This document shows, in pieces, positions 16,924 to 27,700 of a stretch of DNA of 64,000 bases. Below the pieces are notes generated by a model, which worked only from the letters and a program-made list of their open reading frames with translations, had not been told where the DNA came from and did no database searches. The position numbers and the translations under genes are program-made. Positions within the stretch are counted from its first letter, which is position 1. The number at the start of each line of letters is the position of its first letter. Where the stretch lies: the NCBI RefSeq assembly GCF_000380985.1, contig NZ_KB905706.1:36440-100439 (forward strand). The letters run 5' to 3'. This DNA is from Proteiniphilum acetatigenes DSM 18083 (GTDB taxonomy: Bacteria > Bacteroidota > Bacteroidia > Bacteroidales > Dysgonomonadaceae).

Positions 16924-19203
16924 ATGCATATCAGAAAAATAATATTACCCACGATCTTATATTTATTCTTGTCCATTACTGCCAACGCACAGGAGCAATC
17001 CGTTCCATACGAATTAACAGTGAATCTGTTATCACAGACCGAACAGGTATATATAAACGGCTATCCTGTAACAACACCGATAGATAAAGTGGTTTCTCAA
17101 AGAGAGAATTTCCAGTTTACTGAAATAAGTACCCGCAAACCATTTTTCGGATGGGTAGTACCTTCCCGGGAAAAAAACACCCTGCAAACAGCCTATCGGT
17201 TATTAGTCGCTTCAGAGAGGGATTTTCTGTTGAAAGATTCTGCTGATCTGTGGGATTCCGGAAAAGTGGAAGGGAATTGTTCTGTCAATATTCTGTATAA
17301 CGGCAAACAACTTGAACCGGGAAAAGTCTATTTCTGGAAAGTAAAAACATGGGATCATCGTGGAGAAGAATCAGGTTTTTCCGGAATTTCGGCTTTTAAA
17401 ACAGCTCAAAATCTAGCCGATTACGCAACAGACCGGTATCCGATTCAGAAACAAGACGAATATCCGGTAAAAATAAACCGGATCGATGAGATGCGTTATT
17501 TTGCCGACTTCGGTAAAGCATCTTTCGGCAGAGTAAGGGTGAATCTATATTCCGACACCGGAACCGATAGTGTAACCATCCATTTGGGAGAAACAGAAAA
17601 AAACGGAGAGGTTAACCGATCTCCGGAAGCTTCCATTCGTTACTCCCAATACAAAATAAGACTTGATAAAGGCTGGAAAACCTATGTGGTCGCCATTCGT
17701 CCCGATAAAAGAAATACCGGGCCACAGGCTGTACTGATGCCGGAATATATCGGAGAAGTGACCCCATTCCGCTACTGCGAAATAGAAAATTATAAACATC
17801 CGCTAGAGGAAAAAGACCTGATACGGGAGACGGCTTTTTATCCGTTCAACGATTTCGACTCTCACTTCCACAGTGCCGACACAATACTCAACCAGGTTTG
17901 GGATATCAGTAAATACTCAATAAAGGCAACATCCTTCCTTGGTATTTATATTGACGGGGACCGGGAAAGAATTCCTTACGAAGCAGATGCACTGATCAAC
18001 CAACTATCGCACTACGGCGTAGCCCGTGATTACAGCATGGCACGCTACACGCATGAATACCTGATACGGAAGCCGACCTGGCCAACCGAGTGGCATCTGC
18101 AATCCGTTCTCATAGCATGGGAAGATTATATGTACACCGGTAATAAACTCTCGTTGGCACACTTTTATGAAGACCTTCAGGCAAAAACCCTGATAGCGCT
18201 CTCCGATGAAAGAGGTTTTATCAGTACCCGTACAGGCAAGGTAACACCGGAAGTACTTCAATCTATCCATTTCAACGGGCAGATACGGGATATTGTCGAT
18301 TGGCCGCATACCGGTATTCTCGGATTGGAAAAGGAGGAAAGCGGTGAGACCGACGGATTTGTCTTCACCGATATCAACACGGTAGTCAATGCTTTCCATT
18401 ACAGAACCCTGGTATTGATGGCGCAAATTGCAGAAACGTTAGGAAAGACAGATGATCAGAAATTCTATAACGAACGTGCTGCCAAATTGAAACAATCTTT
18501 CAATAAGCACCTTTTCGATAAAAAAAGAGGTGTTTATATCGATGGCATTGGTACAGACCATGCATCCCTCCATGCCAATATGTTTCCACTCGCTTTCGGA
18601 TTAGTCCCTGAAAACCGGATCAACAGTGTGTTGGAGTTTATCCGTTCCCGTGGAATGGCTTGTAGTGTATACGGTTCACAATTCCTGCTTGATGCCATTT
18701 ATGATGCCCACGATGCCGGATATGGACTACAGCTGCTGACTTCTACCGGTGAAAGGAGCTGGTATAATATGATTCGTGTCGGTTCTACAATCACACTCGA
18801 AGCGTGGGACAACAAATATAAACCCAATCAGGACTGGAACCATGCCTGGGGCGCTGCACCTGCCAACCTGATCCCACGGAAACTGATGGGAATAGAACCA
18901 TTGGAACCGGGTTTCCGGAAGATACGGATCAAGCCGCAGCCGGATTTGCTGAAATCGGCTGAAATCAAACATCCGACCATCCGGGGTGATATAACGGCAA
19001 GTTTTACCAATGATCCGGGTCAATCGTTCCGGCTTGAAGTCGATATTCCGGCCAACACTACTGCGGAAATACACCTTCCTTTCTATTCCGGAAGGCAGAC
19101 CGTACACATCAATGGCCAACCGGTAAAATATAGAAGGAACGGAAACTTTTCAGTCATTGAGAATATTGGTTCAGGGAGATGGCAGTTTTCTGTAGAACGA
19201 TAA
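16924..19203 (+). CDS. GH78-type alpha-L-rhamnosidase, secreted
   Basis: This 759 aa protein begins with a Sec signal (MHIRKIILPTILYLFLSITA, cut near NAQ). An N-terminal fibronectin-like and jelly-roll region (DSADLWDSGKV, GKVYFWKVKTWD, the usual GH78 lead-in) precedes an (alpha/alpha)6 barrel. Near residue 345 IDGDRERIPYEADA replaces the common DCPQRDERLGWTGD acid-bearing motif; an acidic/arginine core is kept. A C-terminal beta domain (HPTIRGDITASF, EIHLPFYSGRQTVHING) closes it. It starts 12 bp after the araC stop, so it is in the same operon. It should release terminal L-rhamnose in the periplasm. Family-level call is firm; GH78 subgroup and linkage are not. Confidence 0.82.
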   Translation: MHIRKIILPTILYLFLSITANAQEQSVPYELTVNLLSQTEQVYINGYPVTTPIDKVVSQRENFQFTEISTRKPFFGWVVPSREKNTLQTAYRLLVASERDFLLKDSADLWDSGKVEGNCSVNILYNGKQLEPGKVYFWKVKTWDHRGEESGFSGISAFKTAQNLADYATDRYPIQKQDEYPVKINRIDEMRYFADFGKASFGRVRVNLYSDTGTDSVTIHLGETEKNGEVNRSPEASIRYSQYKIRLDKGWKTYVVAIRPDKRNTGPQAVLMPEYIGEVTPFRYCEIENYKHPLEEKDLIRETAFYPFNDFDSHFHSADTILNQVWDISKYSIKATSFLGIYIDGDRERIPYEADALINQLSHYGVARDYSMARYTHEYLIRKPTWPTEWHLQSVLIAWEDYMYTGNKLSLAHFYEDLQAKTLIALSDERGFISTRTGKVTPEVLQSIHFNGQIRDIVDWPHTGILGLEKEESGETDGFVFTDINTVVNAFHYRTLVLMAQIAETLGKTDDQKFYNERAAKLKQSFNKHLFDKKRGVYIDGIGTDHASLHANMFPLAFGLVPENRINSVLEFIRSRGMACSVYGSQFLLDAIYDAHDAGYGLQLLTSTGERSWYNMIRVGSTITLEAWDNKYKPNQDWNHAWGAAPANLIPRKLMGIEPLEPGFRKIRIKPQPDLLKSAEIKHPTIRGDITASFTNDPGQSFRLEVDIPANTTAEIHLPFYSGRQTVHINGQPVKYRRNGNFSVIENIGSGRWQFSVER

Positions 19204-19230
19204 TTTTCCAGCCACTTGCAATAGTACGAA

Positions 19231-19328
19231 TGATAGTGTGCTTCGCTCGATAATGTCTTCGGCGATAGTGTACTGTGCACGATAATTGATAATTCTAAGT
19301 TCCCAGTTCTAACTTCTAAGTTCTTAAC
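19231..19328. repeat. Spacer with two styles of short repeat (repeat E)
   Basis: The 136 bp between two rhamnosidase genes starts with four units opening in GATAGTG/GATAATG/GATAGTG/GATAATT, 15-17 bp apart. It ends with a 7-bp periodic run AGTTCTA-like units (19290-19328: TTCTAAG, TTCCCAG, TTCTAAC, TTCTAAG, TTCTTAA). It matches the style of the spacer repeats in the first 14 kb. Confidence 0.55.
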
Positions 19329-19339
19329 TCACCAATCAT

Positions 19340-21109
19340 ATGAAAACTCGTTTATTCTTTATTCTTTTTCTCTTTCTTTTAGCGGGAAACGTTCCGGCTC
19401 AAAAATACTTGGCAGAAAGAACCTTTCAGGGACAACTGATCAAAGACGAAATTACAAGAGCATATCTTACCCCTGTAAAAATAGTCTGGCAATCGGATAA
19501 TAAAAACGAACAGGTGAAGAACGCCGAAGTGCTGTTGACACAATTCGACGGACAACTCTCAACCAGCGGAGCAGGCATGTGTGTGCTCCGGTCGGACGAC
19601 GAAGCACAGGCTTCGGTGTTACTGGATTTCGGAAAAGAACTGTACGGCGGAATAGAAATTGCAGCCGCGATAAGAGGCGAGAAAAAGCCGGTGCGAGTAC
19701 GTATCCGTTTGGGAGAGTCGGTTTCGGAAGCCATGAGTGATTGTATTGACAACAGTGTTCCGGGCATGGGTTCAGCCACCAATGATCATTCTTTAAGAGA
19801 TTACACACTGGAACTCCCCTGGTTAGGAACCGTAGAGGTGGGGAATTCCGGATTCCGGTTTGTACGAATAGATCTGTTGGATAAAGGTGTTGAACTGCCG
19901 CTACGATCAGTAAGAGCGATCTTCCGGTACAGGAATATCCCTTATCTGGGTTCATTCAAATGCGATAACGAACGACTGAACGAAATATGGGAAACGGGAG
20001 CCTATACCGTTCATCTGAATATGCAGGAATACCTATGGGACGGAATAAAAAGAGACCGGTTGGTATGGCTGGGAGACATCCATCCGGAAATCATGACGAT
20101 AAACACCGTGTTCGGAGATCACGAAGTGGTGAAAAAAAGTCTCAATTTCGGAAGGAATACTACTCCCCTACCCGGATGGATGAACGGGATCTCCTCCTAT
20201 TCATTGTGGTGGGTAATTGCACATCGCGATCTTTACCTGTATCATGGGGATTTGGATTATCTGAAAGAACAGCAGGACTATCTGTCGTCTTTGATCCGTC
20301 AGATCATTTCAAAAATAGGGCCGGACGGCAGGGAAAATCTCGATGGAGGGCGTTTTCTTGATTGGCCTACGGCCAGAGATTCCAACGTGATCCATGCCGG
20401 ACTCCAGTCTTTAACGATGATGGCTTTGGAAGCAGGAAAGGATATTGCCGGATGGTTAAATGACAGGGAACTCAATAATGTATGTATAAAAGCATCTGAA
20501 TCACTACATAAACACCTTCCATCCGATCATGGGAATAAACAGGCAGCCTCATTACTCACATTGGCAGGGATGTTGGCTCCCAATCAGGCTTCTCCGGTTA
20601 TACTCAGAAACGGGGCCACTGATTTCGCAACCTTCTATGGCTATTACATGCTGGAAGCATTGGCGAAAGACGGTAAATACAGGGAAGCAATGAATATTAT
20701 CACCGATTATTGGGGAGCAATGCTCGATTTGGGCGCCACCACCTTCTGGGAAAATTTCAATTATGAAGAACGATTGAATGCCTTACCGATCGATCAACTT
20801 CCTGACCCATCGAAGTTCGATATTCATGCCGACGGGGGCGATCACTGCTATATCGGCCTCAGGGCCAGTCTCTGTCACGGATGGGCATCCGGACCAACCG
20901 CCTGGTTAACGGCACACGTATTGGGGATCCAGGTGATCGAACCCGGATCAAAGGTAATCCGCATACGTCCGAACCTGGGAGATCTCACTTTTGCGGAAGG
21001 ATCATTTCCTACACCTTACGGTGTCGTAACAGTAAAACATGTGAAACAAGCCGACGGAAAAATAAAAAGTGAGATTGATGCTCCGAAAGAAATAAAGATT
21101 ATAAGATAA
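19340..21109 (+). CDS. GH78-like alpha-L-rhamnosidase, secreted
   Basis: This is a 589 aa exported enzyme with a Sec signal ending GNVPAQ. A jelly-roll segment (FGKELYGGIEIAAA, VRVRIRLGESVSEAM) is followed by an (alpha/alpha)6 barrel. YLWDGIKRDRLVWLGD near residue 232-247 corresponds to the GH78 motif around the general acid, with the Asp/Arg-Asp-Arg arrangement kept. WENFNYEE and HGWASGPTAWLTAHVLGI near the C-terminus are also typical of the family. It is shorter than classical GH78 enzymes, lacking the N-terminal modules. It is the last gene of the rhamnose-side run before a convergent hairpin. The paired GH78 enzymes probably act on different rhamnosyl linkages. Confidence 0.8.
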   Translation: MKTRLFFILFLFLLAGNVPAQKYLAERTFQGQLIKDEITRAYLTPVKIVWQSDNKNEQVKNAEVLLTQFDGQLSTSGAGMCVLRSDDEAQASVLLDFGKELYGGIEIAAAIRGEKKPVRVRIRLGESVSEAMSDCIDNSVPGMGSATNDHSLRDYTLELPWLGTVEVGNSGFRFVRIDLLDKGVELPLRSVRAIFRYRNIPYLGSFKCDNERLNEIWETGAYTVHLNMQEYLWDGIKRDRLVWLGDIHPEIMTINTVFGDHEVVKKSLNFGRNTTPLPGWMNGISSYSLWWVIAHRDLYLYHGDLDYLKEQQDYLSSLIRQIISKIGPDGRENLDGGRFLDWPTARDSNVIHAGLQSLTMMALEAGKDIAGWLNDRELNNVCIKASESLHKHLPSDHGNKQAASLLTLAGMLAPNQASPVILRNGATDFATFYGYYMLEALAKDGKYREAMNIITDYWGAMLDLGATTFWENFNYEERLNALPIDQLPDPSKFDIHADGGDHCYIGLRASLCHGWASGPTAWLTAHVLGIQVIEPGSKVIRIRPNLGDLTFAEGSFPTPYGVVTVKHVKQADGKIKSEIDAPKEIKIIR

Positions 21110-21218
21110 TAAAGAGTCCCGCTTATCTATTTATATGGATCTGGCACAAAATCCGGGATATTAAGACAACAGAGGCTCTTTTATAGGGATCAACTCCTGT
21201 GATAGAGTTATAAGTTTA

Positions 21219-21252
21219 TTGTAGGGACATCCTTGGTAGAATGTCCCTACAA
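21219..21252. terminator. Strong hairpin between convergent genes
   Basis: TTGTAGGGACAT and ATGTCCCTACAA form a perfect 12-bp stem around a 10-base loop in the 150 bp between two converging genes, so it could terminate both. The stem words recur in the hairpin at 50100-50135, so it may be a dispersed REP-like element rather than a dedicated terminator. Confidence 0.6.
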
Positions 21253-21259
21253 ATGTATT

Positions 21260-22933
21260 TTACTTACCTGCTCCCACTTTTCCGTTTATTACTAATTTAT
21301 TGTTAACAGGTACTATTCTGAATACAAAATCGATATTCTCTCCTTTGACAATATCTCCCTTCTCACACAGAATTTCATAATTAAATCCCCTGAACTCAGA
21401 AGATATGGAAAACTGATCAAATTTCTTAAAAGGTAACCGGTCTGTTCTCTCTTGTGGAACTTTCAATTCTAACATCCAGTTAAAACCTTTTTCCTTTGGT
21501 TTGCATGAAATGTCTATTTTATCTTCATAGAAGACTATAATGAAGTTATTCCCATTCTGATCTTTCGATTCGACTTTCAATGTTGTTTTTGACGTTTCAG
21601 TGACTACCGGATCCGCCAGAACGACATTGCGTTTCTTTCCATTGTTATCTGATTCTACAATTCTAAGGCCTGTTAACTCATCGCGCGTACTCCAATGGAA
21701 CCTGTCGATAACGGGGAGCGTATAATAGTAAAACTGTCCGCCTGTCCCGGGAGTATGCAAATATTCCGATTCAAAATCCTCATCGAACAGATGGATATCC
21801 CTGAAACAAAAACCATCTTTTTCCCAGAACAGATTAGCACGGTAATAACGGCTGTTATACCAAACCGATTTGTTTCCTTTGTTCCTGACATCAAACAAAG
21901 TAGTCACCGCCGTTGCCGGGGTTGTGGTAAATTGTTCTTTAAACCATTTACCTGAAGCCTCCAGCGTTTCCAACCGTATTTTCCCGGTTCTCCTCAATGA
22001 GTCTATAATCGGGAACTGCATTTTCAGTCCTTCTCCCATACCGTTCCAGGTAAAAGAATTTTCTTGTCCTGCCTGGGCATAGTTAAAAGCCAGGGAAGGT
22101 CCATCCACGATAGATTGAAAGAAATATTCCACCCATTTCCGGTTTTTTCCCGAATCATGGTATACGGGTTCTAACGATATTACACCCTGTCTGTCACTAC
22201 CGACCCCATTGTCGTATTGATACATCGGATCACTTCCCAGCATACGGAAAACAGGTACGGGGATCTGCCCTTGTTCCGACTGCGCCGGCATATAAGCATT
22301 TTTACGGCTCGGGTAATAGGCCTGGTTCCAATAGCCTCCCCATAAAGTATATCCATCAGTTCCCACCTGGTCTTTACAGTTAGCCGAAGCAACAACTCCA
22401 TATTTGTCATACATGTAAGCCAACGTATGGGAATCAATATACCATGAAGCCACTGATCTCGGATAATAGCCATATATCTCTTTGAATTCAGCCATATAAA
22501 CATCCACCAGCTTCTCTCGTTCCTCAGGTGTATACCCAGTAGTGAAGGCTATATTGGCTGTGGATACCCAGGGATGTTCACCACGCCACTCTATCCCTGC
22601 CGCTTCTACATGAGGCCGGGTAATTTCCCACCAGGCTCCGATCTCGCATTTTGGATCAAGCTTGCTTTTCATCAGTTTCTGATATTCCGGATCGATCAGG
22701 GCATCATATTGAAATAAAAAGGTAGCCGGAAAATCATATTTATTGACCAACTCTATTTGTTTTTCAACTGCTTCAAATAAAAGTGAATCTGCATTTTCCA
22801 GACGATAGTCGGTTTTCCTGATGAAATTGACAATATTAATTATCCGTGGAGACCGCTCTTTTTCCTCTGCTGACTTACATGAAACACACGAAAGGATAAG
22901 AAAGCAGAAAATTACTGATTTTACACACTTCAT
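21260..22933 (-). CDS. Conserved Bacteroidota lipoprotein, possible deacetylase/GH-like barrel
   Basis: This is a 557 aa lipoprotein (signal ending SCVSC; Cys19 likely lipidated). The N-terminal 250 residues show a pattern suggestive of a NodB-like polysaccharide deacetylase/glycoside hydrolase barrel: NIVNFIRKTD, DFPATFLFQYDALIDPEYQ, EIGAWWEITRPHVEAAGIEWRGEHPW, SWYIDSHTLAYMYDKYG. The C-terminal part is beta-rich (ELTGLRIVESDNNGKKR, LELKVPQERTDRLPFKKFDQF), like a sugar-handling accessory domain. It is the last gene of the sigma/FecR/SusCD run, 138 bp after susD. I recognise it as a conserved type but know no proven function; the barrel assignment is an inference from residue pattern. Confidence 0.5.
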   Translation of the reverse strand: MKCVKSVIFCFLILSCVSCKSAEEKERSPRIINIVNFIRKTDYRLENADSLLFEAVEKQIELVNKYDFPATFLFQYDALIDPEYQKLMKSKLDPKCEIGAWWEITRPHVEAAGIEWRGEHPWVSTANIAFTTGYTPEEREKLVDVYMAEFKEIYGYYPRSVASWYIDSHTLAYMYDKYGVVASANCKDQVGTDGYTLWGGYWNQAYYPSRKNAYMPAQSEQGQIPVPVFRMLGSDPMYQYDNGVGSDRQGVISLEPVYHDSGKNRKWVEYFFQSIVDGPSLAFNYAQAGQENSFTWNGMGEGLKMQFPIIDSLRRTGKIRLETLEASGKWFKEQFTTTPATAVTTLFDVRNKGNKSVWYNSRYYRANLFWEKDGFCFRDIHLFDEDFESEYLHTPGTGGQFYYYTLPVIDRFHWSTRDELTGLRIVESDNNGKKRNVVLADPVVTETSKTTLKVESKDQNGNNFIIVFYEDKIDISCKPKEKGFNWMLELKVPQERTDRLPFKKFDQFSISSEFRGFNYEILCEKGDIVKGENIDFVFRIVPVNNKLVINGKVGAGK

Positions 22934-23071
22934 AATTATTGGGGATTAAATTTGAAGCTGTCTCAAAATAGAAACAAGCTTCTGAGAATCGAATATTTAT
23001 AATTGTTTTCTGACCGGGGTACAACTGAAAAGAGGGTGAAATCACATTGTGATACACCCTCAAATGATTGT

Positions 23072-24697
23072 TCAGTTATAATCAGGATTTTGCTTCAGCG
23101 TATTTTTACTTTTAAGAATTTCGGCCCGGGGGATCGGAAGCAGATAATGTTGGGGTAAAAATTTTCTCTCCAGCACTGTAATGGGATTATACTTAAACGT
23201 CCCGTCGCTATTTTTAATTACCTGTACTCCCATAGCATCGATATTTTCATAAGTTTCGGCAATAAGCCAGCGGCGCAGATCGAAATAACGATGATTTTCA
23301 AAAGACAACTCTATTCTGCGTTCATTATAAAGCCTTTCAAGCAGGTTATTCCCCGATTCGGTAACAGGAGGCATTTCCACTCCATTGCGGCTTCTCACGA
23401 TGTTTATGGCGTCCCGGCATTCAGCCTCATTACCAAGATGATATTGCGCTTCGGCATAATTCAAATAAAATTCGGCCAACCTGAAAAATACCCACGGCTG
23501 CGTATTGGTTTCGCTTAACGGTTGACTTTCATCCATGAATTTATACAGGTAATATCCTGTCAGCGAAGTATTCCAACTGCCCACATCACCTTCCGAACTG
23601 TCTTTTCCTTTGGGGATAAATACTTCCACTTCGCGTCCGCGGTACATCGCTCCATTATACAAAACTGATGCATAGAAACGGGGATCCCGGCCTTCATACG
23701 GGTTTGCCGGATCATACCCTGATCCTTCTTCCTCCGGTTGCTTTCCGGTTGCTTTCATTTCATAATCATCGACCAGGTTTTGCAGAGGACAGTTACCTCC
23801 CCACCCGTCGTAACCATTAGGAGAGTTGAAGAGGTTCATTCTATGACCGTTTGCTTTGGTATATTCTCTTTTGAATATAACTTCTTTATTGTTGTTTTCC
23901 AAAAAGATGGCCCTGTAATCGTCAGAAAGTTCATATCCCGGCAGGTTAATTACCTCTAACGACGCATCACGGGCTTTTCCCCATTTAGTCTGGTCGTTAC
24001 CGGAATTGTTCAGGGGACTGGCTGCATAAAGCAGCACCCTTGCCCGAAGCGCTTTGCATGCATCGGCGGAAGCGCGGCCGGAATTAACCCCTTCCATCTT
24101 GTCGGGCAACCTCTCTATAGCATCCTCCAGATCGGCCAATATAAAATCCACACATTGGTCGTACGTATTTCTGGGGACGGAATAATCACTCTCATTCAGA
24201 TCATACGAACGTGTAATAATCGGAACTCCGCCAAAACGCCAGATCAGATTGGAATAGATGAATGCACGAATGAATTTCATCTCGCCGGTCAACCTGTCCT
24301 TGAGGTCTTCCGAAACATTGGCATCGTCTATCTTCTCGAAATAAGTATTGACGTTGCGCAGGTATTCGTAGGCCTTTTCCCAGTAATTAAAATTCGAAAA
24401 CCGGCCGCTATCGAAAATCGTAATGTTATCCGGGGTCATTTCTCCCCTGGAGACGATAATAGAGCTTTCTTTCCCGTGCCGGGTATAAGTTTCATCGGTG
24501 GTAGAAGACATCATGGCTTCTTCGAAACCACTGGGATAGGCATTATAACAGGCATTTACATAAGCTGTCAACAACGCATCATCATTGAAAACATCTTCTT
24601 CCGTCATTTTATCGAGGGGTTTCCTGTCAAGAAAATCATCACAGGAGATAAACAGGAAAGAGAGTATTGATATACTGATATATATAATATTTTTCAT
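23072..24697 (-). CDS. SusD/RagB-family outer-membrane glycan-binding lipoprotein
   Basis: This is a 541 aa SusD-like surface lipoprotein that caps its SusC partner and captures oligosaccharide. The signal ends LFISC with DDFLDRKPLDKMTEEDVF, the classic mature N-terminus. WEKAYEYLRNVNTYFEKI, AEVKFIRA-like GEMKFIRAFIYSNLIWRFGGVPII and FENHRYFDLRRWLIAETY are diagnostic. It lies 11 bp after its SusC gene on the minus strand. The bound glycan cannot be read from sequence; the locus context is rhamnoside-rich. Confidence 0.94.
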   Translation of the reverse strand: MKNIIYISISILSFLFISCDDFLDRKPLDKMTEEDVFNDDALLTAYVNACYNAYPSGFEEAMMSSTTDETYTRHGKESSIIVSRGEMTPDNITIFDSGRFSNFNYWEKAYEYLRNVNTYFEKIDDANVSEDLKDRLTGEMKFIRAFIYSNLIWRFGGVPIITRSYDLNESDYSVPRNTYDQCVDFILADLEDAIERLPDKMEGVNSGRASADACKALRARVLLYAASPLNNSGNDQTKWGKARDASLEVINLPGYELSDDYRAIFLENNNKEVIFKREYTKANGHRMNLFNSPNGYDGWGGNCPLQNLVDDYEMKATGKQPEEEGSGYDPANPYEGRDPRFYASVLYNGAMYRGREVEVFIPKGKDSSEGDVGSWNTSLTGYYLYKFMDESQPLSETNTQPWVFFRLAEFYLNYAEAQYHLGNEAECRDAINIVRSRNGVEMPPVTESGNNLLERLYNERRIELSFENHRYFDLRRWLIAETYENIDAMGVQVIKNSDGTFKYNPITVLERKFLPQHYLLPIPRAEILKSKNTLKQNPDYN

Positions 24698-24708
24698 ACA
24701 AGTACATT

Positions 24709-27700
24709 TTAAAAAGTTATATTAACACCCACATTGAATATTCTGAGTTGCGGGTAATATGTGCCTTTGCCGTCTTGTGTTTCGGGATCTATCTCCTTTA
24801 TCTTATCAAAAGTCAATAAGTTATATCCGCTTACATATACCCGGCAATGGGAAATGCTCAATCGGTTCAACCAGTTATTCTCAGGAATAGTGTATCCCAA
24901 CTCCATATTCTTCAGGCGAAGGAAAGAGGCATCTTTAAGGTAATAAGTAGAGCCGTAACTCTCCATTGAATTAATGCTGCCCCCTGCCCTTGGCTGCGTG
25001 CCGTTTATATTATCGGGCGTCCATCGGTCTTGCACCTGGCTCATATAGAAGTTCCCGGTTTGATCGACACGCGAATATACCGCTTGTTTGGCCCGGCCCT
25101 GTCCCTGCAATAAAACGGAGAGGTCGAAGTTTTTCCAATCGGCGCCTAATGTCAGGCCGAACACTATTTCCGGAAAATTAGTCAGTGGCTGCCTTACCCG
25201 GTCCATCGAGTTGATCTCTCCATTGTCGTCTACATCTTTAAATATAAGATCTCCGGGGCGTGCTCCTTCCATATGAGGATATGACTCCAGATGCGCCTGG
25301 TCTTTAAAGACACCTATTACTTCGTAATAAAGGCCTGCACCTAAAGGCATCCCTTCTTCTTTCAAATAATCATACCCTTCACCCCAGGGCGTTTCGTCCA
25401 TATAGATGACCTTGTTACGGGCATATAAGAAGTTTCCCGAAGCATTGAAATTCACTGCCCCGATCCGGCTTCTGTGATTTAGCTGTAATTCCACGCCTTT
25501 ATTTTCTACTTTCCCGATGTTTTCGTCGGGCAGGTCTTTCAGCCCCGTATATTGTGGAATAGAGGCATTCCGCTGCCGCAGGATATTGGATCTTTTGGTT
25601 TTGAAAATATCAAATTCGACACCTAATAAACCGTTCCAGAAATCACCGTCCAGTCCTATGTTATAAGTATCGGCAACTTCCCATGTGATATTTTTGTTAG
25701 GAAAGCCTTCCTGATAAACACCTTGCACATCGGTATTGCCAAAAACATAATTCCGTCCGGTTGCATATTTCAGCAAATACTGGAAAGCCCCCACATTATC
25801 GTTCCCTTGTTGCCCGTAAGAGGCTCTTATCTTCAGATTATTTATCCATTGCAGATTCCCCTTGATAAAGTTCTCTTCCGACAATCTCCATCCGAGTGAT
25901 ATACCGGGAAAGAATCCCCATTTTTTACCCGCTGCAAAAATATAGGAACCATCGTACCTGAAATTGAACTGAGCCATGTATTTACCGGCATAGTCGTACC
26001 CCAGCCGTCCGAAATAACTCATACGGGCCTGCTCGTACGCGCTGCCTCCGTTATCATAATGCTCTTTGTTGGTACTTCCTGCAAAAAGCTGGTCAATGGC
26101 GGTCGATAAGTAATTGGAACGGGACCCCCAGAAGTCATTTCCCTTCAATTCATTTTGCTCATAGCCTAACAAAAGGTCGAGCCCGTGCACATCGTTAAAC
26201 CTGCGATTGTACATTACCTTCGCATTGAAAGTAAGCGAAGTGCGGGGGATATAATCCTGCCTGAGAGACGCATAATCACGGGTACCGTTTTTCTTTTTTT
26301 CATAGGTATCGGTTTCCTGATCCCAGACGTAATAATAAAAGGGAGTTCTCCATTCTTTTCTTTCCATGCCTTCTTTATCGAAAGCCATGTATCCGTCGAC
26401 CGACAATCCTTCGGTCAACCACGATAGATCGAGCCTGGCAGTAAATGTACTGTTAAAAACCGACTTATTATAGTTTCGGTATCCGGTTTCGTCGGTGACC
26501 AGTGTCACCGGATTACCGACATCCATCCCGGCGGTAGGTAATCCATTGGGATAGCGGGCCAATGACGTGGGGAAGGAACGAAGCAAACTATAAAAGATGG
26601 TTCCTGCATCGGATCCTGAATAATGCTGATCCTCAATTCTTCCGGCAAGATCGACCGACGCGCTGAGGTACCTGGTGATCTGTGCATCGATATTCGATCG
26701 TATATTGTATTGGCGATAGTAGGTATTACTGTTTTTATAGATGGCATCCTGGTCGGCAAATCCGGCACCGATAAAATATTTAATCCTTTCGTTTCCGCCT
26801 CTTAACGATATATTATGTTTTTGCTGCAAAGAAGTCTCCCGGAGGGTCTCTTTCAACCAGTCGGTATTCGGATAGTTAATCGGATCGGAACCATTGCGGA
26901 ATTTTTCTATTTCTTCGGCCGTATAGCGGGGAACACGTCCTTCATATTCTTCAATTTCATTGAATACCTCTGCAAATGTTGCGGCATCTGCCAATTCAGG
27001 GAGGCGGGTTGGTTGTTGAAATCCTATATTATAAGAATAATCTATCGTGGGTTTACCTTCTTTGCCTCGTTTGGTAGTTATCAGAATTACACCGTTCGCC
27101 GAACGCGACCCGTAAATAGCTGCCGAAGCATCTTTCAGAACAGTAATACTTTCGATATCGTCCGGGTTTATGCGGTCCCAGTTCCCACTACGGTTGGCGA
27201 TACCATCTACCAGTATCAACGGATCGGTATTGCCGGTTGTACTTTTACCACGAATGCTTATGGATGCCCCGTCTGAGCCAGGCTCTCCTGATCTGACATT
27301 CATTATTACCCCCGACATTCGCCCCTGCAATGACTGGCCTAAGTTCTGAGAGGGACTCTTGACTATCTCTTCCCCTTTTGTCAATGAGATGGATCCGGTT
27401 ACCAGTCCTTTCTTCTGTGTCCCATAACCTACGACCACAAGCTCGTTTAAAGTCTGGAGATCTTCCTTGAGTGTTATTTGAAAATCATTTCTATCCCCGA
27501 CGTTTATTTCCTGGGGTAAATATCCGATATATGAGACATGAATAGCTGCATTATCTGATACAGAGAGGGAAAACTCTCCATTTATATCGGTTACCGTACC
27601 ATTCGTCGTTCCTTTTTCAACTACATTGGCTCCAATAATCGGCTCCCCGTTTTCATCCTTCACTGTACCGGTTATCTGTCGTTTGGCTTGTTGTTGAGTC

